From: Nonomuraea zeae
GTDB lineage: Bacteria > Actinomycetota > Actinomycetes > Streptosporangiales > Streptosporangiaceae
NCBI RefSeq assembly: GCF_005889725.1
Contig: NZ_VCKX01000104.1
Location: 1-37,967 of the forward strand
Length of the DNA stretch: 37,967 nt
Reading direction: 5' to 3'
Shown here: positions 7,837 to 15,451 of the stretch, one piece after another
Position numbering within the stretch: position 1 is the stretch's first letter
How the letters are laid out: every line of letters starts with the position of its first letter
Notes under the pieces: generated by a model
What the model was told of the DNA's origin: nothing
Databases searched by the model: none
The model's input: the letters and a program-made list of their open reading frames with translations, nothing else
Made by a program: the position numbers and the translations under genes

Positions 7837-9421
7837 GGGGCGGGCCGAACCAGGCGGTGAGCGCGCCGCCCAGCCCGTCGCGCCCGCCCGGCCTGTCGTC
7901 CCCGCCCGGCGCGGCGTGCCCGCTCGGCGCGGCGTGCCCGCTCGATGTGGCGTGCCCGCTCGTCCAGGCGACGTAGCCGTCGGGGCGTACCAGCAGGAGG
8001 CCCGTGCCGCCGGGGACGGCGGCGCGGGCGGTCCCCACCCGGTCGCGATGCCCGGCCACGGCCGCCTCCAGCCCGTCCGTCCCCTCCCCGCCCGACAGAT
8101 CGACCAGCAGCCCGCGCCCGTCCCCCAGCGACGCGGTGAGCGCCCGCGTGCCCTCGGCCCCCGGCACCCGTACCTCCATCGGCGGCGCGAACCGCCCGAC
8201 GTGCGGATCGGGCGAGCCGGGCGCGTAACCGATCCCCGTCCCGTCGACCATCTCCGAGAAGTACCGCTTGGCGTCCGGCAGCTCCAGCACCTCGGACAGG
8301 ACCTCCCGCAGGGCGTCCACCTGCGGCCCCGGCCGCATCAGCGCGACCTGGGCCTTGGTGTTGCGCAGCACCCTGGCCGCCACCGGGTGCCGCTCGGCGG
8401 TGTAGCCGTCCAGCAGGGCGCGCGGCGCGAGCCCGCGCGCGACCAGGGCGAGCCGCCACCCGAGGCTGATCGCGTCCTGCAGCCCCAGGTTCAGCCCCTG
8501 CCCGCCGATGGGCGAGTGCACGTGCGCCGCGTCCCCCGCCAGCAGCACCCGCCCCTTCACGTACGTCTCCGCGTGCCGCGTGTTGTCGCTGTACCGGATG
8601 CCGGTCTCCAGCCGGTTGACGACCACGTCGAGCCCGGTGACGCGGCGCAGGCTGGCCTCCAGCTCGGCGGCCGTCATCGGCGCGTCCCTCTCGTCCGGCC
8701 CGCCGCCGAACTCGATGGTGGCGATCTCCCCCGGCACCAGCGACAGGTTGACCAGGCCGCCCGGGGAGCGCAGCGACGAGGACAGCGCCCCCGGATCGGC
8801 CAGCTCGGCCACGGCGGTGCGCCCGGTCATGGTCGGCGGCGTGCCCTCGAACGCGAACCCCGTCCGCTTGCGCACCACGCTGCGCCCGCCGTCGCACCCG
8901 GCCAGGTAGGAGCCCCGCACGGTCCGCCCGTCCGCGAGCGTGGCGACGACGCACGACTCCTCCTGTACGACGTCCGTCACCTCGCTGCCCGGCAGGATCC
9001 GCACGCCCATCGCGGTGGCGCGCTCGGCCAGGATGGCCTCCAGGCTGTCCTGGCCGAGCATCAGGTATTCGGCGCCCCCGCCCGCCTCCAGCAGCGGCAG
9101 CCCGCTGAAGTGCCCTCTGACCATGCCCTTCTCCAGCACCTCGACCATGAGGGCGACGACGTCGCCCTCGGCCGACGGCGAGCGGCGCCCGCGCAGCTCG
9201 TCGAGCATCGCCCACTGCGCCTCGGCCACCGGCTCCGCCAGGCCGCGCAGGGCCAGCGACTGGACGGTGCGGGCGTTGAGCGAGCGCAGGCCCAGGCTGC
9301 GCGTACGTCGCTGGTCGCCCGTTGCCGCCTCCAGGACCAGCGGGTCCACGCCGCCCAGCTTGAGCTCGCACGCCAGCAGCAGCCCCACGGGGCCGCCGCC
9401 GACGATGATCACGTCGGTCAT
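7829..9421 (-). CDS. FAD-dependent aromatic-ring monooxygenase (class A, PheA/TfdB type)
   Basis: The 530-residue protein has a Rossmann FAD motif IIVGGGPVG (about 5-13), a DG motif LAGCDGGRS near 175 and a GD motif LLAGDAAHVHSPIGGQGLNLG near 290. These define group A NAD(P)H-dependent flavoprotein hydroxylases that act on aromatic compounds, including polyketides and rifamycins. A thioredoxin-like C-terminal domain ends in an unusual SGHAAP hexapeptide repeat. ATG 9421 follows AAGGAG. It diverges from a TetR gene and probably belongs to that regulator's regulon. The substrate, and whether it serves detoxification or catabolism, cannot be read from the sequence. Confidence 0.88.
   Translation of the reverse strand: MTDVIIVGGGPVGLLLACELKLGGVDPLVLEAATGDQRRTRSLGLRSLNARTVQSLALRGLAEPVAEAQWAMLDELRGRRSPSAEGDVVALMVEVLEKGMVRGHFSGLPLLEAGGGAEYLMLGQDSLEAILAERATAMGVRILPGSEVTDVVQEESCVVATLADGRTVRGSYLAGCDGGRSVVRKRTGFAFEGTPPTMTGRTAVAELADPGALSSSLRSPGGLVNLSLVPGEIATIEFGGGPDERDAPMTAAELEASLRRVTGLDVVVNRLETGIRYSDNTRHAETYVKGRVLLAGDAAHVHSPIGGQGLNLGLQDAISLGWRLALVARGLAPRALLDGYTAERHPVAARVLRNTKAQVALMRPGPQVDALREVLSEVLELPDAKRYFSEMVDGTGIGYAPGSPDPHVGRFAPPMEVRVPGAEGTRALTASLGDGRGLLVDLSGGEGTDGLEAAVAGHRDRVGTARAAVPGGTGLLLVRPDGYVAWTSGHATSSGHAAPSGHAAPGGDDRPGGRDGLGGALTAWFGPPLR
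7908..7961. repeat. In-frame 18-bp tandem repeat (three copies)
   Basis: The units GGCGCGGCGTGCCCGCTC at 7908-7925 and 7926-7943 and the variant at 7944-7961 encode SGHAAP/SGHATS hexapeptides near the C-terminus of the monooxygenase. Eighteen-base units keep the frame, so copy number could vary without disrupting the gene. Confidence 0.8.
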
Positions 9422-9432
9422 CCCGATCTCCT

Positions 9433-9462
9433 TACTTACAGCGTATGCTTACGTCGTAAGTA
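9433..9462. promoter_or_regulatory. Palindromic operator for the TetR regulator
   Basis: Arms TACTTACAGCGTA (9433-9445) and TACGTCGTAAGTA (9450-9462) match as an inverted repeat at 11 of 13 positions with a 4-bp spacer. A further CTTAC (9431-9435) and GTAAG (9476-9480) flank it. The site lies between the divergent monooxygenase and TetR genes, close to both promoters, as expected for a TetR operator. Confidence 0.7.
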
Positions 9463-9489
9463 GAACACATACACCGTAAGCTTTGTCAA
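9460..9489 (-). promoter_or_regulatory. Promoter of the monooxygenase gene
   Basis: Reading leftwards, a perfect TTGACA -35 (9489-9484) is followed after 18 bp by a weak -10 TTCTAC (9465-9460). The -10 overlaps the right operator arm, so bound TetR should block RNA polymerase. Confidence 0.5.
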
Positions 9490-9517
9490 CCGGGAACGGA
9501 CGAGAGGAGCGCGAGGT

Positions 9518-10198
9518 ATGGCACGGCGCGAGCCGCTGAACAGGGACAAGGTGCTGGACGCGGCCCTGGTGCTGGCCGACGAGGAAGGGCTGGAGGGCCT
9601 GTCCATGCGGCGGCTGGCGAAGTCGCTCGGCGTCGAGGCGATGTCGCTCTACAACCACGTCTCCAACAAGGCGGACCTCCTCGACGGGATCGCCGAGCGG
9701 GTGTTCTGCCAGGTCGAGCGGCCCGATCCGGCACTCCCCTGGCCGGACCGGGTGCGCCAGGTGACGCTGAGCATGTACCGGGTGTTCGGCCGCCATCCGG
9801 TGCTGCCGATGATTTTGGCCACCGACCAGGCGAATCCGACCTCCGTACGCGCGCTCCAGCCGCTCGACGACCTGGTCGGCGCGCTGTTCGCGGCGGGGTT
9901 CGACGACGTGGGCGCGTGGCGGGCGCTGGGCGCGGTGAATGGGCTGGTGTTCGGGTCGCTGGTCCTGACCACCGGCGGGTTCACCGGCGATCCCGGGGTG
10001 CACGCGGGCCAGCACCAGGTCGGGGCGTACATCCGCGAGCTCGACCCGGTGGCGCTGCCGCACTTCAGCAGGCTGCTGCGCGGGACGCGGGCGGGAGTGG
10101 ACACCATCGCCGACTTCGAGCACGCGCTGAACATGCTGATCGAAGGACTCGTCGCCGAAGCGGGCCGGACGAAGCTCGCTTCAAAGTCGCCAAATTAG
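9518..10198 (+). CDS. TetR/AcrR family transcriptional regulator
   Basis: The 226-residue protein has an N-terminal TetR helix-turn-helix (about 10-55; LSMRRLAKSLGVEAMSLYNHVSNKADLLD) and a TetR_C_11-type ligand-binding domain. ATG 9518 follows GAGGAGC and GCGAGG. It is divergent from the flavin monooxygenase, with a palindromic operator between the two genes, so the simplest reading is that it represses both until a small, probably aromatic, ligand binds. The downstream isomerase-like gene starts 56 bp after its stop. Confidence 0.9.
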   Translation: MARREPLNRDKVLDAALVLADEEGLEGLSMRRLAKSLGVEAMSLYNHVSNKADLLDGIAERVFCQVERPDPALPWPDRVRQVTLSMYRVFGRHPVLPMILATDQANPTSVRALQPLDDLVGALFAAGFDDVGAWRALGAVNGLVFGSLVLTTGGFTGDPGVHAGQHQVGAYIRELDPVALPHFSRLLRGTRAGVDTIADFEHALNMLIEGLVAEAGRTKLASKSPN

Positions 10199-10254
10199 TG
10201 GAACAAATCATTCCGTTCTGTTAGGGTGGAGACACCACGAAAGGGGACTCACCG

Positions 10255-10857
10255 ATGAGCGAAACCACTGTCAGCGGCTGGAACATCCTGGACGCCGCGC
10301 ACGAGGCCCTGCGCCAGGCCGTCGCCGGAGTGCCCGCCGACGGCTGGGACCTGCCGACGCCGTGCGCCGGCTGGACCGTCACCCAGGTCCTCCAGCACGC
10401 GGCCGGCGACCAGATCGGCTTCGCGTCCGCACTCACCGGGGAGCCCGGGCCGTCGTTCGACCCGTTCGACCCCACGGGCGAGCGGGTCGCGGACCCGGCC
10501 GCGTTCGCCGAGGACGCGATCACGCGTTCGGCGACGGCGTGGGCGGGCGTCGACCGGGACGCCGCCGAGGTGCCGACCCCGGTGCCGCCGCACAAGATGT
10601 CCCCGTGGTCGGCCTCGACCGCCTGCGCGCTGGACGCGGGCGTGCACGCCTGGGACATCGCCGTCGCGACGGGCCGGCCCTCGCCCCTCACGCCCGAGAT
10701 GGCCCGGCCGCTGCTCCAGGTGGCCAGGGAGATCGTCGAGCCGCTGCGCGCCTGGGGCGCCTACGCCCCTGCGGTGGAGCCGGTGGCGGGCGACGACGAC
10801 GTGGCCGCGCTCCTGCGCTACCTGGGCCGCGACCCCCACTGGACCGCCGCCTCCTGA
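10255..10857 (+). CDS. TIGR03086 family protein (DinB / mycothiol maleylpyruvate isomerase fold)
   Basis: The 200-residue protein matches the actinobacterial TIGR03086 family of four-helix-bundle metal-binding proteins. Likely metal ligands are His48 in VLQHAAGDQ and His131 with Asp134 in DAGVHAWDIA. The family is related to mycothiol-dependent isomerases and S-transferases; the actual reaction is unknown. ATG 10255 follows AAAGGGGA at 8 nt. The 56-bp gap from tetR contains TTAGGGT (10221-10227) as a possible -10 and a GGAA...TTCC inverted repeat at 10200-10214, so it may have its own promoter. Confidence 0.82.
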   Translation: MSETTVSGWNILDAAHEALRQAVAGVPADGWDLPTPCAGWTVTQVLQHAAGDQIGFASALTGEPGPSFDPFDPTGERVADPAAFAEDAITRSATAWAGVDRDAAEVPTPVPPHKMSPWSASTACALDAGVHAWDIAVATGRPSPLTPEMARPLLQVAREIVEPLRAWGAYAPAVEPVAGDDDVAALLRYLGRDPHWTAAS

Positions 10858-10873
10858 GCCGGCCCTGAGCTCA

Positions 10874-10902
10874 CCGTGCCCCCGCAGCGCGCGGGGGCAC
10901 GG
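10874..10902. terminator. Strong hairpin terminator between convergent genes
   Basis: There is a perfect 12-bp stem, CCGTGCCCCCGC (10874-10885) and GCGGGGGCACGG (10891-10902), with a 5-nt loop. It lies 16 bp after the TIGR03086 gene stop and 24 bp beyond the ABC permease stop, so it can serve both directions. No U-tract follows. Confidence 0.75.
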
Positions 10903-10926
10903 CGGACCGCTCAGCCGGGACGGGGC

Positions 10927-11889
10927 TCAGCCTGGGCGCCTGATCGTGCGCCGCACGGCGAAGACGCCCAGGGCCGCCGAGGCGACCACCAGGATCCCCG
11001 CCTCCGTCCACTGGAACCGCCAGAACCGGGTCGGCGGATGGTAGTACACCGCGAACCGGTACCCCTTGCCGAACAGGCACTCCTGCCAGGCGTCCGCGTT
11101 CTTGCTGCTGCGGCCCGCGTCCACCCGCCGCGCGCAGCCGGTCCCCGCCGGGTCGGCGACCTCCTTCCCCGAGGGCTCGACCCAGGCCACGCTCACGAGC
11201 CGGGCGTCGGGGTCGTCCAGCACCACCGAGTCCCGCAGCTCCACCCGGGCCGGTTCGGCGTAGTGGTCGCTCACCGCGAACAGCACGAACATCGCCGCCG
11301 CCACCCCGGCCACGACCAGGGCCATCGCGGGCAGCGTACGCCGGAACAGCGTCCCCGCCGCCGTCCCGAGCGCGAACGCGAACAGCCACCACGCGGCCGG
11401 CGCCACCCCGACCATGTTGAAGACGCCGACGTTCCCGAACGAGGAGTCGATCCCGTCCCTGAACACGGGCCGCCACAGGCTCACCATCAGCGACAGCAGC
11501 AGCCCGCCGGCCACGACCGCGCCGCCCAGCACCGACAGCTTCACCGCCAGCCACCGCCCGACCGGCACCGCCTGGGTCCAGGCCAGCCGGTGGGTGCCGC
11601 GCTCGTACTCGCGGCCGAGCAGCGGCGCACCCCAGAACGCGCCGATCAGCGCGGGCAGCACCAGCGGCATCCAGCCGAAGATCGAGTAGATGGCGTCGTA
11701 GCGCCGCCCCAGCGCCACTTCTAGGTCCCCGCAGGCCACGGCGGGTCCCGGGCACCCGGGCGGGGCATGGCTCGCGACGTACAGCCCGGCCTCCACCGCC
11801 GAGCCCAGCAGCAGCACGCCGAGCAGCGCCAGGAAGGCCCCCGTCATGAGAATCTGCGCCCGGTGCTGGCGCCAGGTCAGCCAGATCAC
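10927..11889 (-). CDS. ABC-2 type transporter permease
   Basis: The 320-residue membrane protein has about six hydrophobic helices. The first two lie near 15-35 and 75-95, and the last near 290-310. A large extracytoplasmic loop (about 205-285) contains two cysteines. It starts MIWLTWRQHRAQIL, typical of actinobacterial YtrA-linked ABC permeases. GTG 11889 overlaps the ATPase stop by 4 bp (GTGA), indicating translational coupling. It should form the membrane half of an exporter with the adjacent ATPase; the cargo is unknown, though such GntR-ABC sets often respond to cell-envelope antibiotics. Confidence 0.85.
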   Translation of the reverse strand: MIWLTWRQHRAQILMTGAFLALLGVLLLGSAVEAGLYVASHAPPGCPGPAVACGDLEVALGRRYDAIYSIFGWMPLVLPALIGAFWGAPLLGREYERGTHRLAWTQAVPVGRWLAVKLSVLGGAVVAGGLLLSLMVSLWRPVFRDGIDSSFGNVGVFNMVGVAPAAWWLFAFALGTAAGTLFRRTLPAMALVVAGVAAAMFVLFAVSDHYAEPARVELRDSVVLDDPDARLVSVAWVEPSGKEVADPAGTGCARRVDAGRSSKNADAWQECLFGKGYRFAVYYHPPTRFWRFQWTEAGILVVASAALGVFAVRRTIRRPG

Positions 11890-12770
11890 GCGCCCACCCC
11901 CGCGAGCCCGGGCAGCGCCGCCGACTCCGGGCTGCGCAGGTAGGCCATGACCAGCTCCTCCAGGCCCGGCCGCCGCGCCCGCCAGCGCGGGTCCAGGACG
12001 GGCGCGCCCCTGACGAGCAGGGCGACCTGCCGCGGCGTACGGCTCGCGCTCACGACGGCCGCACCGCCCAGCCCGCCGGCCACCGGCTTCCCGTCAGGTG
12101 ACCCTCCGCCCGCCAGCTCGACGGGGCCGGTCAGCGCCACGTGCCCGTCGAGCAGCTCCTCGATGCCGCCGCTGACCTGGAGCCGCCCGCCGTTCAGCAC
12201 GATGAGCCAGTCGCAGGTCTCCTCCAGGTCGGAGACGACGTGCGAGGACAGCAGCACGGTGAGCTCCCGCCGCGCCACCTCGGCCATGATCGTGCGCATC
12301 ACGTCGTGCCTGGCCAGCGGGTCCAGATTGGCCAGGGGCTCGTCGAGCACGAGCAGATCGGGCCGCCTGGCCAGCGCCAGCGTGAGCGCCACCTGCGCCT
12401 GCTGCCCGCCCGACAGCCGGCCCACCTTGCGGTCGAGCGGGATGCCGAGCGTCCCGAGCCGGTCGAGCGCGGCCCGGTCGTCCCATCGGGTGTTCATCCG
12501 GCGGCCGAACGCGAGCGTCTCGGCGACCGTGAAGCTCTCGTACAGCGGCTTGTCCTGGGCCACGAACGCCACCTCGCCGCGCACCCGTACGCCGCCTCGC
12601 GAGGGGCGCAGCAGGCCGACGGCGGCGAGCATGAGCGTGGTCTTGCCCGCCCCGTTGGGGCCGACGAGCGCGGCGACCCGCCCGGCGGGCACGGCCAGCG
12701 AGCAGTCCCGCAGCGCCCACGCGCGGCGGTAGCGCACGCCGAGCCCGGCCGCCTCCAGCACCGGCCTCAC
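11886..12770 (-). CDS. ABC transporter ATP-binding protein
   Basis: The 294-residue nucleotide-binding protein has Walker A GPNGAGKT (37-44), signature LSGGQQAQ, Walker B LLVLDEPLANLDP and H-loop LLSSHVVSD. A C-terminal extension of about 80 residues is typical of drug-export ATPases. The start is GTG 12770, which overlaps the GntR stop by 4 bp (GTGA), with AAGGAGG about 8 nt upstream; the frame is open further upstream but that stretch lies within the GntR gene. It works with the following permease. Confidence 0.92.
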   Translation of the reverse strand: MRPVLEAAGLGVRYRRAWALRDCSLAVPAGRVAALVGPNGAGKTTLMLAAVGLLRPSRGGVRVRGEVAFVAQDKPLYESFTVAETLAFGRRMNTRWDDRAALDRLGTLGIPLDRKVGRLSGGQQAQVALTLALARRPDLLVLDEPLANLDPLARHDVMRTIMAEVARRELTVLLSSHVVSDLEETCDWLIVLNGGRLQVSGGIEELLDGHVALTGPVELAGGGSPDGKPVAGGLGGAAVVSASRTPRQVALLVRGAPVLDPRWRARRPGLEELVMAYLRSPESAALPGLAGVGA

Positions 12771-13159
12771 GCCACGCCCTCCTTGGCCGCGTCGGCGAGG
12801 ACCGCGGTGAACAGCACCCGCAGATCCTCCTGGTCCAGCCCGGCCGCGGCGGCCTCGCGCACCCACTGCTCCAGCCCGCGCCGCAGCCGGGTGTGGTCGG
12901 CCAGCGTCGCGCCGCCGACCGCCTGCCGCACGAACGTCCCCATCCCCGGCCGGGCCGCCACCAGCCCCTCCCGCTCCAGCTCGCGGTACGCCTTGAGCAC
13001 GGTGTTGGGGTTGATGGCCAGGCTGTCGACGACCTCGCGAGCGGTGGGCAGCTTGTCACCCGGCCGCAGCGTGCCGAGCCTGAGCGCGTGTTTCACCTGG
13101 TGCACGAGCTGGAGGTAGGTCGACACGCCAGAGCCGCGGTCGAGGTGGAACTCGATCAC
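12767..13159 (-). CDS. YtrA-type GntR transcriptional regulator
   Basis: This 130-residue regulator has a GntR winged helix (about 10-75; LPTAREVVDSLAINPNTVLKAYRELEREGLV) and only a short helical C-terminal dimerisation part, which is the YtrA subfamily pattern. GTG 13159 is chosen because AAAGGGTG lies just upstream; TTG 13162 is a close alternative. It is the first gene of the GntR-ATPase-permease operon. The long palindrome directly upstream includes the ribosome binding site, so it should autoregulate the operon. Confidence 0.9.
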   Translation of the reverse strand: MIEFHLDRGSGVSTYLQLVHQVKHALRLGTLRPGDKLPTAREVVDSLAINPNTVLKAYRELEREGLVAARPGMGTFVRQAVGGATLADHTRLRRGLEQWVREAAAAGLDQEDLRVLFTAVLADAAKEGVA

Positions 13160-13162
13160 CAA

Positions 13163-13198
13163 AACACCCTTTCACTAATCGAATAGTGAAAGGGTGTT
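13163..13198. promoter_or_regulatory. 36-bp palindromic operator of the GntR-ABC operon
   Basis: The arms AACACCCTTTCACTA (13163-13177) and TAGTGAAAGGGTGTT (13184-13198) are perfectly complementary over 15 bp. The 6-bp centre ATCGAA continues the symmetry at two of three pairs. The left arm supplies the AAAGGGTG ribosome binding site of the GntR gene on the minus strand, so the operator overlaps promoter-proximal and translation signals. Confidence 0.85.
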
Positions 13199-13221
13199 GG
13201 AGATGATCGCCGTTTGTCAAC

Positions 13222-13965
13222 TCACGCGAACTTGGTCTTCGGACGCTCCTGCAGCTCGCCGTCGAGGTAGATGTCGAGCTTCTCGTTGTAGAACGCGATC
13301 AGCCCGGCGACCCGCTCGCTCTCCGGGAGCGGCGTCGGGTAGGACCAGGCCAGGTCCTCCTTGCCGTTGACCTTCCAGTATTCCGCGCTGCCCTTGTAGG
13401 GGCAGTGGGTCACGGTGCCGGTGTGTTCGAGCAGGTCGAGACGTACGTCCGTCTTCGGCAGGTAGTAGCGGGCCGGCAGGCCGGTCTCGAAGAGGATGCG
13501 CGGGCTGCGGGAGTCGGCCACGGTGACGCCGTCCACCTCGACCCGCACGTGCCGCGAGCTGGGCAGGATGTCCACCCGCGTGTACGGGTCGCGCGGGTGG
13601 AAGTAGACCTGCTCGTCCTCCTCGAACCAGGCGTCCATCGCGTCCCACTCGAAACGGACGTGCCCTCGGATCTGCTCCAGCGGCGAGTCGGGATAGACGA
13701 GCGCCGCGTCGGCGGCCTCCGCGGTGCCGGACGTGACCGTGTGCAGGACGGCCTCGCCCCGGCTCGGGGAGTGCTTCGTGGCCCCCGTGGCCTTGAGCGC
13801 GGACTCGTCCACGTCCTCCAGCGGGATGTAGTAGGTGGGATAGTACGGAACTTCCCACACCAGCAGGGCGGAAGTGGTGTCGGCCACCACTCGGCCGCCG
13901 AGGTAGGTCCTCACACGCTTGGCCGTGCGCTCGACGCGTACCCGGCCGCGGTTCGTGGCATCCAT
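13222..13965 (-). CDS. DUF427 domain protein (two tandem domains)
   Basis: The 247-residue protein carries two DUF427 units. The first is at about 1-115 (VRVERTAKRVRTYLGGRVVADT...YYIPLEDV) and the second at about 130-235 (VRVEVDGVTVADS...ARYYLPKTDVRLDLLE...THCPYKGSAEYW). The motif TxCPYKGxAxYW is characteristic of the family. DUF427 proteins are small beta-barrel proteins of unknown function in actinomycetes and proteobacteria. ATG 13965 has no strong ribosome binding site. The gene lies just upstream of the GntR operon on the same strand, but the operator between them suggests separate control. Confidence 0.88.
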   Translation of the reverse strand: MDATNRGRVRVERTAKRVRTYLGGRVVADTTSALLVWEVPYYPTYYIPLEDVDESALKATGATKHSPSRGEAVLHTVTSGTAEAADAALVYPDSPLEQIRGHVRFEWDAMDAWFEEDEQVYFHPRDPYTRVDILPSSRHVRVEVDGVTVADSRSPRILFETGLPARYYLPKTDVRLDLLEHTGTVTHCPYKGSAEYWKVNGKEDLAWSYPTPLPESERVAGLIAFYNEKLDIYLDGELQERPKTKFA

Positions 13966-14028
13966 GCACGCGAAAACCCCCGCGGCGGCGCCCCTATTCC
14001 ACCTCCCGCGAGGGCGGCCGGCAGGCCC

Positions 14029-14616
14029 TCAGCCGACGCCGAAGGCGGCCAGGGTCGCCCAGGTGGTCAGGGTGCCGACCACGGCTCCCGCCAGCACCTG
14101 GGCCCATGTGTGGTGCGTGAGGCGTACCCTCGCCCAGCACACCAGCCCCACGACGGCCGCGCCGAGGAGGGCGGCGGGCCAGACGGGCAGGACGTGGGTG
14201 AGCACCACGACCGTGCCGGCGGAGACGGCGGCGTGGAAGGAGATCTTCCAGCGCAGCGTGATCGGGACGGTCACCGCCAGCGCGACCAGCATCGCGGTCA
14301 CGGTGGCGACCAGCAGCGTCGGGGCACCCATCACCACCAGCAGCGCCAGCGCCACCAGGACGGCGGCGACCGCGGCGAGCAGCGGGCCGGTGCGGCGGGC
14401 GCGGTCCACGATGTGATGCGAGTCGAGGCGGCCCGAGCGCACGCCCAGGGCGATCACCGCCGCGGGGACGCCGCCGCAGAACGCCGAGGCCACCAGCCCC
14501 CAGGCCGCCCCGCTCCACCCCTGAGCCAGCAGGCCGACGGCGGGCGGCATGACGATCACCAGCACTTGGGGTGCCAGCAGGTTCGTCACCCGTTTCGCGA
14601 CAAGGTCGGCCGTCAT
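14029..14616 (-). CDS. PAP2-like membrane phosphatase family protein
   Basis: The 195-residue integral membrane protein has about six hydrophobic helices. KISFHAAVSAG (near 132-142) corresponds to the second PAP2 motif and ARVRLTHHTWAQVLAGAVVG (near 162-181) to the third, with the catalytic histidine. The first motif is only loosely kept as DRARRTGP. Family members dephosphorylate lipid phosphates such as phosphatidate or undecaprenyl pyrophosphate. The imperfect motifs leave open that it is a non-catalytic relative. A weak hairpin (GAGGGC/GCCCTC) lies immediately beyond its stop. Confidence 0.7.
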   Translation of the reverse strand: MTADLVAKRVTNLLAPQVLVIVMPPAVGLLAQGWSGAAWGLVASAFCGGVPAAVIALGVRSGRLDSHHIVDRARRTGPLLAAVAAVLVALALLVVMGAPTLLVATVTAMLVALAVTVPITLRWKISFHAAVSAGTVVVLTHVLPVWPAALLGAAVVGLVCWARVRLTHHTWAQVLAGAVVGTLTTWATLAAFGVG

Positions 14617-14690
14617 GTCAGGAAAGATTACGCGATCATGGCACCCAGCCCGGCCCCGCCCTTCCGGAAGCCCAGATCGACGGGGAACGA

Positions 14691-14749
14691 GCGCCTTTCC
14701 GGGAAGCTCAGCGCGCCGGGAGATGGGCCGAGCCCGCCCGGAAAGGCGT
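14691..14749. terminator. Long-loop hairpin downstream of the nucleotidyltransferase gene
   Basis: CGCCTTTCCGGG (14692-14703) pairs perfectly with CCCGGAAAGGCG (14737-14748), extended by a G-U pair at 14691/14749. The 33-nt loop can form an inner GCTC/GAGC stem. It begins 28 bp beyond the stop of the minus-strand nucleotidyltransferase gene and probably terminates it. Confidence 0.55.
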
Positions 14750-14776
14750 GATGTACCGGAGAATGAGGGGAGGGGA

Positions 14777-15244
14777 TCAGCCCTTTCCTGCCGCGTTCAC
14801 GATGCGGGTGGTCGAGCGGTCCGGGATCGCCTCCAGCTCCCAGCACTCCGCTCCCAGGATCGCCGCCGCGGCGGCGCGGCCGCCCGCGTGCGGGTCGCCG
14901 GCCGTGTGCGCGAGCGCCCCCGGCCGCATCGGCGCGAGCAGGTCGATGTACTCCTCGGGCCCGTGCGCCTCGGGCGGCCCCGTCACGATGAACACCCCGG
15001 CCACGAAGCGGAGCGCGGCCAGCACCTCGGCCCGCTCCCCCGCCGGGTTGAACGGCCGGGTCGGCCCCTTCCAGGCTCGTACGCGCGGATCGTCCTCGAC
15101 CCCCACGACGAGCGGCAGCCCGCGTTCGGCCACCGCGCCCAGGTAGCGCACGTGGCCCACGTGCAGGATGTCGAAGACGCCGGTCACCACCGCCGCCCCG
15201 GACCTGTCGTACGGCTGCACCCAGACGGCCTCCAGGCTGCTCAC
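14777..15244 (-). CDS. Cytidylyltransferase-fold nucleotidyltransferase
   Basis: The 155-residue protein has the nucleotidyltransferase signature GVFDILHVGH (22-31; HxGH at 28-31) and a C-terminal STTRIV resembling the ISSTxI motif. These bind the nucleotide triphosphate and activate its transfer to a phosphorylated or sugar substrate, as in RfaE2/HldE, TagD or PanC-like enzymes. It is a stand-alone domain, so the substrate cannot be assigned. It ends at a strong hairpin. Its start at 15244 lacks a clear ribosome binding site. Confidence 0.82.
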   Translation of the reverse strand: MSSLEAVWVQPYDRSGAAVVTGVFDILHVGHVRYLGAVAERGLPLVVGVEDDPRVRAWKGPTRPFNPAGERAEVLAALRFVAGVFIVTGPPEAHGPEEYIDLLAPMRPGALAHTAGDPHAGGRAAAAAILGAECWELEAIPDRSTTRIVNAAGKG

Positions 15245-15451
15245 GCGACCTCCCCCAACGGCCGGGCGAGTAGGCTGCTGTGCACGCTTCGCTCCCCCAC
15301 GGGCCTAGACGAATCGTCGATCGCAGCGTACTCGGTCGGCGTCCTGAGTCGTGCAAGCGACCTTGGGAAAGGCCATTCCTACCTTTTCGCGATAATCTCC
15401 GACCCCCCTCTCGAGCGTCTCATTACGTCACCGGATTTGGGGGAGGTCGCC
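15245..15451. promoter_or_regulatory. Divergent intergenic region
   Basis: This 207-bp gap separates the nucleotidyltransferase and ATP-binding protein genes. GATAAT at 15391-15396 is a good -10 candidate for the rightward gene, but no matching -35 is seen at 17 bp. GGGAGG at 15441-15446 is the ribosome binding site for GTG 15452. No additional gene is evident. Confidence 0.4.

Noticed and set aside
7829..9421. Specific assignment as rifampicin monooxygenase
   Set aside because: The family is right, but many aromatic hydroxylases share these motifs and nothing in the context identifies rifamycin as substrate.
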